A stretch of 12,765 nt of DNA from Polaribacter sp. (GTDB lineage Bacteria > Bacteroidota > Bacteroidia > Flavobacteriales > Flavobacteriaceae). The position numbers were made by a program, and so were the translations under genes. This document shows positions 1 to 6,535 of the stretch, in pieces. The DNA lies in NCBI GenBank assembly GCA_030731695.1, contig JANQTK010000265.1, positions 1 through 12,765 on the forward strand, in the 5' to 3' direction. Below the pieces are notes generated by a model. It was given only the letters and a program-made list of their open reading frames with translations. It searched no databases and was not told the DNA's origin. How positions within the stretch are numbered: the first letter of the stretch is position 1; each line of letters opens with the position of its first letter.

Positions 1-670
1 GCAAGGCCTCTGGATTGGAAGAATCCACAACTTGATGTGCCCCCATTTTTAAGATCTCAGCTGTTTTAGCAGGATTTGAGCTAAAGGCAGTCACCTCACA
101 ACCCCACGCTTTTAAGAATTTAATCGCCATATGTCCCAATCCGCCAACACCAATCACACCCACTTTGTCTGTAGGTTGCACGCCGGATAACACAATGGGG
201 CTAAATACCGTAATGCCCCCACAAAATAACGGACCTGCTTTTGCCATGTCTAAGTCTTTTGGCAAGGGAAGGACCCACGACCAATGACCTCTCACATAAT
301 CTGCAAAACCCCCATGACGTCCTACAATAGTAGCTTCCGAACTTCCACACAAATGCTGTTTTCCGTCCAAACATTGGTTGCAGTGCATACAAGCGGCTGA
401 ATTCCAACCCATACCCACTTTGTCACCAATTTTCAAACCTTTGACATCTTTGCCAATAGCAGCGACTTCACCCACAATTTCATGACCAGGAACCAATGGA
501 AATTGACTCATTCCCCAATCGTTGTTGATCATACTAAGGTCTGAATGGCACATGCCACAATAAGACACTTTGATATCCACTTCCTCGTTTCCAATGGCGG
601 GCAATTCGTACTGAAAGGCAGTTAATTTAGATCCTGCTTCTGTAGCAGCATAGGCTTGTACTTTTCTCAT
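1..670 (-). CDS. Zinc-dependent alcohol dehydrogenase, cinnamyl-alcohol type (5' part, cut by window edge)
   Basis: About 223 N-terminal residues are visible; the family is about 350 long and the 3' end lies outside the window. It is a medium-chain dehydrogenase/reductase that should interconvert aldehydes and primary alcohols in the cytoplasm with NADP(H). Visible motifs: catalytic zinc site C41-H42 (in YCGMCHSD) with H63-E64 (PGHE) and C150 (FCGGIT); structural zinc cysteines C94, C97, C100 and C108; and the Rossmann motif GVGGLGH at 174-180. The SSNPAK segment after the second strand resembles the serine-containing loop that holds the NADP 2'-phosphate in cinnamyl alcohol dehydrogenases (family knowledge). 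The start is the ATG at 670; upstream lies only an A-rich leader with no Shine-Dalgarno sequence, normal for Bacteroidetes. It is divergent from the kinase-like gene. The true substrate cannot be read from sequence; YahK- or AdhA-like aldehyde reductases are the nearest types. Confidence 0.9.
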   Translation of the reverse strand, partial: MRKVQAYAATEAGSKLTAFQYELPAIGNEEVDIKVSYCGMCHSDLSMINNDWGMSQFPLVPGHEIVGEVAAIGKDVKGLKIGDKVGMGWNSAACMHCNQCLDGKQHLCGSSEATIVGRHGGFADYVRGHWSWVLPLPKDLDMAKAGPLFCGGITVFSPIVLSGVQPTDKVGVIGVGGLGHMAIKFLKAWGCEVTAFSSNPAKTAEILKMGAHQVVDSSNPEAL

Positions 671-704
671 AATTCGTTTTTTTTAATTTGAAGTTGTTAA
701 GGTA

Positions 705-712
705 CAAAATAA
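705..712 (-). promoter_or_regulatory. Possible -7 element of the alcohol dehydrogenase gene
   Basis: The minus strand reads TTATTTTG, one mismatch from the Bacteroidetes consensus TAnnTTTG, about 35 nt before the ATG at 670. No TTG or TTTG lies at the usual spacing upstream, so this is weak. Confidence 0.3.
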
Positions 713-752
713 ATTCTACCCATCAGAAATGATTTCCCATAGCAATGGTTTT

Positions 753-784
753 TTAGCTCTTGATTCTTAGCTCTTTGCTCTTAG
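753..784. repeat. Short 14-bp tandem repeat
   Basis: The units TTAGCTCTTGATTC (753-766) and TTAGCTCTTTGCTC (767-780) lie head to tail, and a third begins TTAG at 781. The first nine bases of the two units are identical. The tract lies in the 250-bp divergent intergenic region between the dehydrogenase and the kinase-like gene. It has no coding potential that I can support. Confidence 0.6.
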
Positions 785-799
785 TTTTTAATAACCCTC

Positions 800-840
800 A
801 ACTTTGAATATTGAATCCAAAACCTTGAACCCCACCAACC
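800..840. repeat. Left copy of imperfect 41-bp direct repeat flanking the kinase-like gene
   Basis: Aligned without gaps to 1636-1676, 32 of 41 positions are identical by hand count. Shared cores are AAC-TTGAA, CCAAAAC and TTGAACCC. The copy lies about 120 bp before the kinase-like gene. It may be a mobile-element scar or part of a dispersed intergenic repeat family. Confidence 0.55.
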
Positions 841-874
841 CTAAACTATACAAACAACAGAAACCAATATTTAC

Positions 875-882
875 TATCTTTG
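875..882 (+). promoter_or_regulatory. -7 promoter element of the kinase-like gene
   Basis: TATCTTTG matches the Bacteroidetes TAnnTTTG element exactly. Transcription would start near 889, giving a leader of about 32 nt before the ATG at 921. No TTTG is seen 17-23 bp upstream, so only the -7 half is supported. Confidence 0.6.
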
Positions 883-897
883 TAAAAAAGTAACTCC

Positions 898-924
898 ATG
901 AATCATTTTGATACAAGGAAATGA
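898..924 (+). CDS. 8-codon upstream ORF overlapping the kinase-like start
   Basis: ATG at 898 opens the reading frame MNHFDTRK, whose TGA stop (922-924) overlaps the tandem start codons ATGATG (921-926) of the next gene. If translated, it would deliver terminating ribosomes directly onto the kinase-like start. It could equally be chance in a short leader. There is no homology argument. Confidence 0.25.
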   Translation: MNHFDTRK

Positions 925-1565
925 TGAACAGTAGCACCATAAAGCATGAATTACAAAATATCCTTTCAGGAAAGAGCGGCTTTAGCCATGATGCAGTTAT
1001 CCAAGCAATTGCCAATCACCTTAGAACAAGCCAAAGAGCAAGTCCAATGGCTAAAGAAAAACACCAAAACAAATCAAAAGAAACAGCGAGTTTAATCGCA
1101 TTTGCGCAACAGCATCAATTATTTTACAACGAAATTGATGAACGAAATTATGTTGCAGAAGGTGCAGAGCAAAAGGTTTTCATTAAAGATAATTTGTATG
1201 TTGTCAAGTTAAATGATGCGATTTACTATGCGTCATGGGAAGATTACTTCCTCAATTTATTATTGCATAATTACTTTTTTTCAGATACTCAATATCAATT
1301 TTTAGGTTTTCATTTAAAAGACAACATTCTATATGCTGCGGTAAAGCAGTTATTTGTAAAGGCAAATGAGTTGACGGATTTGGTTAAAGTGAAAACATTT
1401 TTAACAAATAATGGTTTTGAAAACACCAAAAACCACGATTATTACCATCCAATTCTTGGAATTATATTAGAGGATTTACATGATGAAAATGTATTAACTA
1501 ATAATGGAATTCTCTACTTTATTGATACTGTTTTTTATATACACCCTGATATTTTTTGGAGCTAG
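921..1565 (+). CDS. Protein-kinase-like protein of the polyvalent-protein type (orphan)
   Basis: This 214-residue protein resembles the small kinase-like proteins described from polyvalent proteins of phages and conjugative elements and common in Bacteroidetes. After a polar N-terminal region (1-70) come a glycine-loop-like segment GAEQKVF (81-87), a probable ATP-binding lysine K96 in VVKLND, a catalytic-loop motif LEDLHDEN with D185 and N190, and a DFG-equivalent FID with D202. Key catalytic residues are therefore present, so it may be an active kinase; the substrate is unknown. No transmembrane or signal segment is seen, so it should be cytoplasmic. M2 at 924 is an equally good start; AAGGAA at 916-920 is a possible ribosome site. 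It is the only plus-strand gene in the window, stands alone, and is bracketed by imperfect 41-bp repeats (800-840, 1636-1676), which suggests acquisition or a remnant of a mobile element. The family assignment is from remembered motifs. Confidence 0.75.
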   Translation: MMNSSTIKHELQNILSGKSGFSHDAVIQAIANHLRTSQRASPMAKEKHQNKSKETASLIAFAQQHQLFYNEIDERNYVAEGAEQKVFIKDNLYVVKLNDAIYYASWEDYFLNLLLHNYFFSDTQYQFLGFHLKDNILYAAVKQLFVKANELTDLVKVKTFLTNNGFENTKNHDYYHPILGIILEDLHDENVLTNNGILYFIDTVFYIHPDIFWS

Positions 1566-1635
1566 AAAGTAAGATTCTCCGAATCTCATAAACCAATCAC
1601 TTTAATAGTTTCCAATCACAGTTTTCACTACCCCC

Positions 1636-1676
1636 AACCTTGAACCTTAAACCCAAAACTTTGAACCCATCAAACC
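1636..1676. repeat. Right copy of imperfect 41-bp direct repeat
   Basis: This is the partner of 800-840 in the same orientation, 32/41 identical, about 70 bp after the kinase-like stop codon. It runs into the C-rich stretch at 1670-1690 that has an inverted near-copy upstream of the GH16 gene. Confidence 0.55.
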
Positions 1677-1690
1677 GCTAACCCCTAAAC

Positions 1691-1730
1691 AAAAAAAAGG
1701 TTTTACCAGCACAAGCCAGTAAAACCTTTT
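1691..1730 (-). terminator. Rho-independent terminator of the GH16 gene
   Basis: A perfect 12-bp stem is formed by 1695-1706 and 1719-1730 around a 12-nt loop. On the minus strand it is followed by eight U residues (from the A-run 1691-1698). It lies 21 nt past the stop codon of the gene at 1752. Confidence 0.85.
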
Positions 1731-1751
1731 AGGGGTAAAGTAATTAGCAAT

Positions 1752-4700
1752 TTATTTCATTATAATTTTTTGAGTACCAAAGTTTACAGCTGTACTCAAT
1801 ACTTTCATGAGTAAAATTCCAGGAGCTAGGGCAACATTCATTTCAAAAGTATTCATCCCTTTTTGCAAGGTCATTGGGCTATTGTAAACTACTTTTCCAG
1901 TAACATCTAGCAACAATACGGTTGCTTGGGTACTTTGAGTACTCAACAACGTTGTTTTTAGATACCCTTTAGAAGGATTTGGAAAGGTTAAAAAACTATT
2001 CTCTGAAATGTCATCATTTTCTGAACTCCTAGCTTCTCTAGAAGCATCTTTGTTGGTAGTTTTAGATTGTGCCTCACCAACGGTTACAGTAACATACCCA
2101 ACATCTGCAAAACCTCGGCTATCTGTAATGGTATAATCAAAAGAATCAATCCCTGTAAAACCGTTTTTAGGCGTATAGTTGATTTTTCCATTCACTACGG
2201 CAATATCACCACCTTTAACACTCCCGTGGAATATTTTACCATTCGTTAATGTCAATGCATGGGTAGGATTCGGACCATTAAAGCCAAAACTATCATTGGC
2301 AAGAACATCTATAATGGTATTAGAATTTCCAGGTTGAATGGTAATAGCATCGTTTACAGCATTCAAAGGGCCACTCGCAGCAACTACTTCTTTTACAGTA
2401 AGGGTAACAATAGCCGAAGTTTCATCACCATTAGCATCAGCAATGGTATAAGAAAAGCTGTCTGTTCCCGTAAATCCGCCAGTTGGGGTATACGTCAGCG
2501 AAGCAGCAGTACCTGTAACCGAAAATCCTTGAAGACTGCTAGCATCAAAAGAAACGATATACAATCCAGAACCCGTGTCATTTGCCAAAACATCTAAATT
2601 GGTGGTAGTATCTAACACCACGTCAAAAGCATCATTCGCAGCAGCTCCTGGGATGTTTCCTCCTACAGTAACCGTTACAATGCCTTGGGCTGCAAAACCT
2701 TTTGAATCGGTTAAGGTATAGGTAAAAGTGTCAATACCCGCAAATCCGTTTTTAGGAGTATAATTTACTTTGCCATTCACCACGCTAATGTCTCCTCCAT
2801 TGTTACTTGCATGGAATATTTTTCCATTGGTAAGTGTCAAAGGATGGGTAGCATTGGGGCCATTCACCCCATAATTATCATTCAAAAGAACATCAATAGG
2901 CGTGTTTGCGCTATTGATAGATACTGTAATCGCATCATTTACTGCACTCAAAACACCCGTAGAAACCACAGCTGCTTTTACAGTAATGCTTACAGTAGCT
3001 GTAGCTTGATTTCCATTGGTATCTTCTATACTATACGTAAAACTATCTTGTCCTAAATATCCTCCAGTGGGAGTATAAGTTAGCGAAGAAGCAGAACCTG
3101 TTACTGTAAATCCTTGCGCACTAGTGGCATCAAACGAAAGAATTGTCAATCCTGAGCCAGTATCGTTTGCCAACACATTCAATGGAGTTGCAGTATCCAC
3201 CACCACATCAAAAGTATCATTTACAGCCACAGCAGCCACAGCACCACCCACAGTGATGGTTACAATGCCTTTGTCCGCAAAACCTTTGCTATCGGTAAGG
3301 GTATATTCAAACGAGTCTGTTCCTATAAATCCCGTTTTTGGGGTGTAGGTTACTTGGCCATTTACCACAGCAATGTCTCCTCCTTGGGCACTGGCAGTAA
3401 CTAATTTTCCGCCAGGTAAGGTGAGGGGATGAGAAGCATTAGGGCCATTCACACCATAATTATCATTAGCAGTTACATCAATAGAAGTGCTTGAGCTATT
3501 CACAGCAACCGTGATGCTATCATCTACAGCATTGAGCACATCATCAGCAACCACAACTGCTTTCACAGTGATTGTTACAGTAGCTGTAGATTGATTTCCA
3601 TTGGTGTCTTGGATGGTATAGGTAAAACTATCTTGTCCTAGAAATCCTCCAGTAGGCGTATATGTTAACAAAGTAGTGCCTGTAATAGGAAAACCTTGGG
3701 TACTTGTAGCATCAAAAGAAACAATGTTTGTGCCTGCAGTATCATTTGCCAACACATTTAAAGGAGTAGCTGTATCAACCACCACATCAAAAGCATCATT
3801 CACAGCTTCAGCAGCCACAGCACCACCAACAGTAATAGTAACCAATCCCTGATCAGCATATCCATTGCCATCGGTAATGGTATACACAAACGTATCAACT
3901 CCGGTAAATCCAGTTTTTGGGGTATAGTTTACTTGGCCATTTACCACAGCAATATCTCCACCATTGGCGCTAGCTGTCACCAATTTACCTCCGGGCAGTG
4001 TTAAAGGATGAGAAGGATGAACACCATTTGGGCCATAGGCATCATTGGCGGTTACATCAATAGGAGTATTGGCACTATTTATACCAACAGTAATAGTATC
4101 ATCAACCGCACCAAGGGGTGCAACGTATTCCTCTACAGTAATTTGTACAGTAGCTGTTACTTGCACACCTAAACCATCTTGAATGGTATAGGTAAAACTA
4201 TCTTGTCCTATAAAACCTGAGGCTGGGGTATAGCTTAATAGTGCAGTTGCACTAGAAACCGGAAAACCCTGTGCACTGAGAGCGTCAAAAGAAACAATGC
4301 TTGTGTTTGAGGAATCGTTTGCTAAGACATCCATAGACAACGTGGTGTTTTCTACCATGGTATAGGTATCATTGGTGGCAAAGGTGATGATTTCTAAAGG
4401 TTCAATTTTTAGGTAGTCAATCACCAAGGTATGGGTACCACTCCAATTGAAGTTGCCAGCCCAAGGCAATTGTCGGAATCCAATAATAACCTCAGAAACA
4501 CCTTTTGCAATACTTGTAGTGATGGTTTCTTGTAAAACACCATCAATAAAAAAGTCTATTTTATCCTCTCTCCAATCAATAGTATACACATGAAATTCGT
4601 TATCAATCAAAGATATTTTTTCATTGTCTTGGTTCAATACAGGTTTCATGGTGCCTGTAAAAGGTTGGTTGGTGTTTTCGTTGGCATTGCCCCAAGTATT

Positions 4701-5225
4701 GTAACGGGCATCTGTCCAACCACCATTAAAAGGCAAGGTTTCGTGCCATGGAACGGCACTATCTCTTGCAACAACCTCAATATCTACTTCGTTAAAGATT
4801 TCACCTTCTTGATTGTAGGTAAACAGAAATCCAACCAAACCGCCATCAACGACAGCGCCTTTCATTCGGACTTCTAAACGATGGTTTTGAGCAACACCGC
4901 CAAATTCGAGTGTTTGAAAGGGATGAATCCAATCCGTATCATTACTGATATCGGCATCTACGGTAAGATACGCGTTTCCATCTCCAGGAATTAATTGATT
5001 CCAAGAATTTTGTGCTGGATAAATTTCATTGTGAAAAGTCCAATAACTTCCAGCAGGGATATTTGTAGGATAGCCTGGGGAATTGAAATCTTCAAAATAG
5101 GTTATGGGATTTGCATTTGCCTGCGCAAATACATTGAAAGAAAGTAAAAAAACGGCAGTAATAGATACCATAATTTTACCATACGCTAGTATACTAGCGT
5201 ATTTAGGGGTATGCCTTTTAATCAT
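1752..5225 (-). CDS. T9SS-exported modular GH16 family glycosidase with eight Ig/cadherin-like repeats
   Basis: This 1157-residue protein has a signal peptide with a long basic n-region (1-18), hydrophobic core (19-33) and AQA-type cleavage site near 36. Residues 41-276 form a GH16 (concanavalin-like fold) domain with the ExDxE catalytic motif, E146 nucleophile, D148 and E150 acid/base, plus the typical FHVYTIDW segment at 211-218. It probably cleaves a beta-glucan such as laminarin or lichenan; the substrate is inferred only at family level. Residues 284-1053 carry eight Big_9/cadherin-like modules alternating in two types: A near 284, 475, 667 and 862; B near 373, 566, 761 and 956. A polar linker (1054-1076) leads to a T9SS type A sorting domain (FPNPSKG near 1081, DVTGK near 1147 to 1151 being absent but DVTGKVVY present near 1108, C-terminal KIIMK), so surface anchoring or release is expected. 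No SusC/SusD genes adjoin it. A start at M19 is possible but would lose the basic n-region. Confidence 0.88.
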   Translation of the reverse strand: MIKRHTPKYASILAYGKIMVSITAVFLLSFNVFAQANANPITYFEDFNSPGYPTNIPAGSYWTFHNEIYPAQNSWNQLIPGDGNAYLTVDADISNDTDWIHPFQTLEFGGVAQNHRLEVRMKGAVVDGGLVGFLFTYNQEGEIFNEVDIEVVARDSAVPWHETLPFNGGWTDARYNTWGNANENTNQPFTGTMKPVLNQDNEKISLIDNEFHVYTIDWREDKIDFFIDGVLQETITTSIAKGVSEVIIGFRQLPWAGNFNWSGTHTLVIDYLKIEPLEIITFATNDTYTMVENTTLSMDVLANDSSNTSIVSFDALSAQGFPVSSATALLSYTPASGFIGQDSFTYTIQDGLGVQVTATVQITVEEYVAPLGAVDDTITVGINSANTPIDVTANDAYGPNGVHPSHPLTLPGGKLVTASANGGDIAVVNGQVNYTPKTGFTGVDTFVYTITDGNGYADQGLVTITVGGAVAAEAVNDAFDVVVDTATPLNVLANDTAGTNIVSFDATSTQGFPITGTTLLTYTPTGGFLGQDSFTYTIQDTNGNQSTATVTITVKAVVVADDVLNAVDDSITVAVNSSSTSIDVTANDNYGVNGPNASHPLTLPGGKLVTASAQGGDIAVVNGQVTYTPKTGFIGTDSFEYTLTDSKGFADKGIVTITVGGAVAAVAVNDTFDVVVDTATPLNVLANDTGSGLTILSFDATSAQGFTVTGSASSLTYTPTGGYLGQDSFTYSIEDTNGNQATATVSITVKAAVVSTGVLSAVNDAITVSINSANTPIDVLLNDNYGVNGPNATHPLTLTNGKIFHASNNGGDISVVNGKVNYTPKNGFAGIDTFTYTLTDSKGFAAQGIVTVTVGGNIPGAAANDAFDVVLDTTTNLDVLANDTGSGLYIVSFDASSLQGFSVTGTAASLTYTPTGGFTGTDSFSYTIADANGDETSAIVTLTVKEVVAASGPLNAVNDAITIQPGNSNTIIDVLANDSFGFNGPNPTHALTLTNGKIFHGSVKGGDIAVVNGKINYTPKNGFTGIDSFDYTITDSRGFADVGYVTVTVGEAQSKTTNKDASREARSSENDDISENSFLTFPNPSKGYLKTTLLSTQSTQATVLLLDVTGKVVYNSPMTLQKGMNTFEMNVALAPGILLMKVLSTAVNFGTQKIIMK
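1788..4380 (-). repeat. Intragenic A-B tandem repeats, period about 570-585 bp
   Basis: Near-identical DNA blocks recur inside the GH16 gene. For example GTAAAACTATCTTG occurs at 3037, 3622 and 4192, and a block at 3352-3383 recurs at 3931-3962 with about 30 of 32 bases the same. The true repeat region is roughly 2066-4376, four copies of an A-plus-B pair of about 190 residues. Such repeats can expand or contract by recombination. Confidence 0.8.
5181..5202. repeat. Perfect 22-bp palindrome inside the GH16 signal-peptide codons
   Basis: The half-site ATACGCTAGTA is followed immediately by its exact reverse complement. It spans codons 8-15 (reading K-YASILAY), about 25-45 nt downstream of the ATG at 5225. 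It could be a dimeric regulator site or form an mRNA hairpin near the start; which is not known. Confidence 0.9.
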
Positions 5226-5229
5226 TTTA

Positions 5230-5250
5230 GGGGTGTGGGGTTAGGGGTTT
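5230..5250 (+). repeat. Three G-tract heptads just upstream of the GH16 start
   Basis: The plus strand reads GGGGTGT, GGGGTTA, GGGGTTT at exact 7-bp spacing, ending 5 nt upstream of the minus-strand ATG. A fourth GGGG lies at 5206-5209. The matching mRNA leader is C-rich. The tract is telomere-like and could form a G-quadruplex on the non-coding strand; an inverted near-copy of part of it lies at 1670-1685. Confidence 0.75.
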
Positions 5251-5280
5251 GATTAAAATTTATATGAACGTGAAAAGTAG

Positions 5281-5313
5281 CAAATATATATAAAAAAATA
5301 TATAAAAAACAAA
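5281..5313 (-). promoter_or_regulatory. Promoter of the GH16 gene (-33 TTTG, -7 TATATTTG)
   Basis: On the minus strand TTTG (5310-5313) and TATATTTG (5281-5288) are separated by 21 bp, a close match to the Bacteroidetes primary sigma factor consensus. Transcription would start near 5275, giving a leader of about 50 nt to the ATG at 5225. This is the best complete promoter in the window. Confidence 0.75.
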
Positions 5314-5517
5314 TATCAAAAAAGCAGCAGAAAAAGTTTGGAAATAAGAGGAGTTTACAGCCAATAAACCCTAGCTACCTAACTCGTAAATTAGCAGCAA
5401 TAAAGACAGCGACCATCGTTTTCTCGTCCTTTGATTCTCGATTTCCGACCATCGTCAATCGATTCATGTGTATCGGTCATTGAACAACGAAAATCGATCA
5501 TTGAAATAAAAATCTAA
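5314..5517. other. Gene-free spacer between the GH16 gene and mscS, with degenerate short repeats
   Basis: I see no gene or RNA here and no clear U-tract terminator for mscS. The stretch 5410-5503 is less AT-rich than its surroundings and holds four related 9-mers: CGACCATCG (5410, 5446), CGGTCATTG (5474) and CGATCATTG (5495), at irregular spacing. Confidence 0.5.
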
Positions 5518-6426
5518 TTATACTTTTTGCACAGTAATAGTTTCGGATCGAAACTTATTTTTACCAAAATCCAACGTTCGAATTGGAAACGGAATATTGA
5601 TGCTATGGGTATTGTAAGCAGCTTTGATGGCCATAATGCCATTGCTTTGTGCATCTAAAATTTCTTTTTTAGCAGTGGCATCTGTCCAAAAACGAATGAT
5701 ATAATTGATGGAGCTATCCCCAAAAGCGGTATAGAAAAACTCGATTTCTTCATCAGGCTCTTGTTGAAAAACACCTGCTATGGCTTGGGTAGTTATTTTT
5801 TTTACAAGCGCTAAATCACTTTCATATCCTACGCCACAACTTATGGTAATTCGAGAACGCTCAGTAGCAGTGTAATTTTTAAAAGGCGCATCAATAATTT
5901 TAGAATTTGGGATGGCTACCAATTTGTTATCAGCTTCTTTGATGGTAACACTTCGCAAGTTGATGTCAATTACTTGCCCTTCATGCCCATTAGATACAAT
6001 CCAATCTCCAATTTGAATATTGGGTAAAAACGACAAAATAAAGCCCGAAAAAGTATTGTGTAAAGTGCCTTGCAATGCCAATCCGATTGCCAAACCAACC
6101 ACACCTGCACCTGCAAGCACAGAGGTAAGTACTTTGTCTAAATCTAAAATCGCAAGGGATGAAAAGAATCCTATTAGCGTAATAATGATGGAGGAGGTGC
6201 GCCCTAAAATCACTTTGATAGACTCTTGCGAAACTCTTTTTAGGACTACATTTTTAATAAACTTGCTAACATATTTGGCTGCATACCAAAAGAAGATAAA
6301 AACAAGAATTGCCAAAATAAAGTTGGGAAGTTTTAAAATAATAGCTTCGCCCCAACCATACATTTTTTCTACTACTTTTTCAAACGCTTTGCCAAGGTCG
6401 AAGTTTTTAATAATCAAAGAGGTCAT
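5518..6426 (-). CDS. mscS: MscS-family small-conductance mechanosensitive channel
   Basis: The 302-residue inner-membrane protein should assemble as a heptamer that opens under membrane tension and releases solutes after hypo-osmotic shock. Hydrophobic helices lie near 33-49 and 78-94. The pore-lining TM3 is near 98-134, with the Gly/Ala-rich signature GLAIGLALQG at 111-120 that closely matches E. coli MscS. A beta-domain follows (about 137-200, IGDWIV at 139-144) and then the alpha/beta C-terminal cage domain to about 285. Length is close to E. coli MscS (286). The gene follows proA on the same strand after 109 bp and has its own exact -7 element, so it can be transcribed separately, possibly also by read-through from the pro genes. 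The ATG at 6426 is the only good start before TM1. Gene symbol is by family; paralogues are common in Bacteroidetes. Confidence 0.92.
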   Translation of the reverse strand: MTSLIIKNFDLGKAFEKVVEKMYGWGEAIILKLPNFILAILVFIFFWYAAKYVSKFIKNVVLKRVSQESIKVILGRTSSIIITLIGFFSSLAILDLDKVLTSVLAGAGVVGLAIGLALQGTLHNTFSGFILSFLPNIQIGDWIVSNGHEGQVIDINLRSVTIKEADNKLVAIPNSKIIDAPFKNYTATERSRITISCGVGYESDLALVKKITTQAIAGVFQQEPDEEIEFFYTAFGDSSINYIIRFWTDATAKKEILDAQSNGIMAIKAAYNTHSINIPFPIRTLDFGKNKFRSETITVQKV

Positions 6427-6457
6427 TAGTTTGTATAAATTTTAAATGAAAGAAATC

Positions 6458-6465
6458 CAAAGATA
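6458..6465 (-). promoter_or_regulatory. -7 promoter element of mscS
   Basis: The minus strand reads TATCTTTG, an exact TAnnTTTG match, 32 bp before the mscS ATG. No TTG is found at the usual upstream spacing, so only the -7 half is supported. Confidence 0.55.
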
Positions 6466-6535
6466 CAATTTTTTGTTCTTCCATAATAGTGGGAGCAGGT
6501 GTGGGTTTTGAAGTGAAACAGTTATATTCCTAAAC

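Noticed and set aside
788..1015. Minus-strand 75-codon ORF overlapping the start of the kinase-like gene
   Set aside because: It overlaps the better supported plus-strand gene and its promoter, and begins in the complement of that gene.
1572..1586. Hairpin AGATTC-TCC-GAATCT as terminator of the kinase-like gene
   Set aside because: The stem is only six weak pairs and no U-tract follows.
2067..3348. Plus-strand ORFs of 60-112 codons opposite the GH16 gene
   Set aside because: They are antisense shadows of the repeated modules, with low-complexity translations and no family features.
2066..4376. Long tandem repeat as a CRISPR or satellite array
   Set aside because: The period of about 570-585 bp stays in frame and encodes Ig-like modules.
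6020..6445. Plus-strand 141-codon ORF opposite mscS
   Set aside because: Antisense to the membrane region of MscS; composition reflects the complement of hydrophobic codons.
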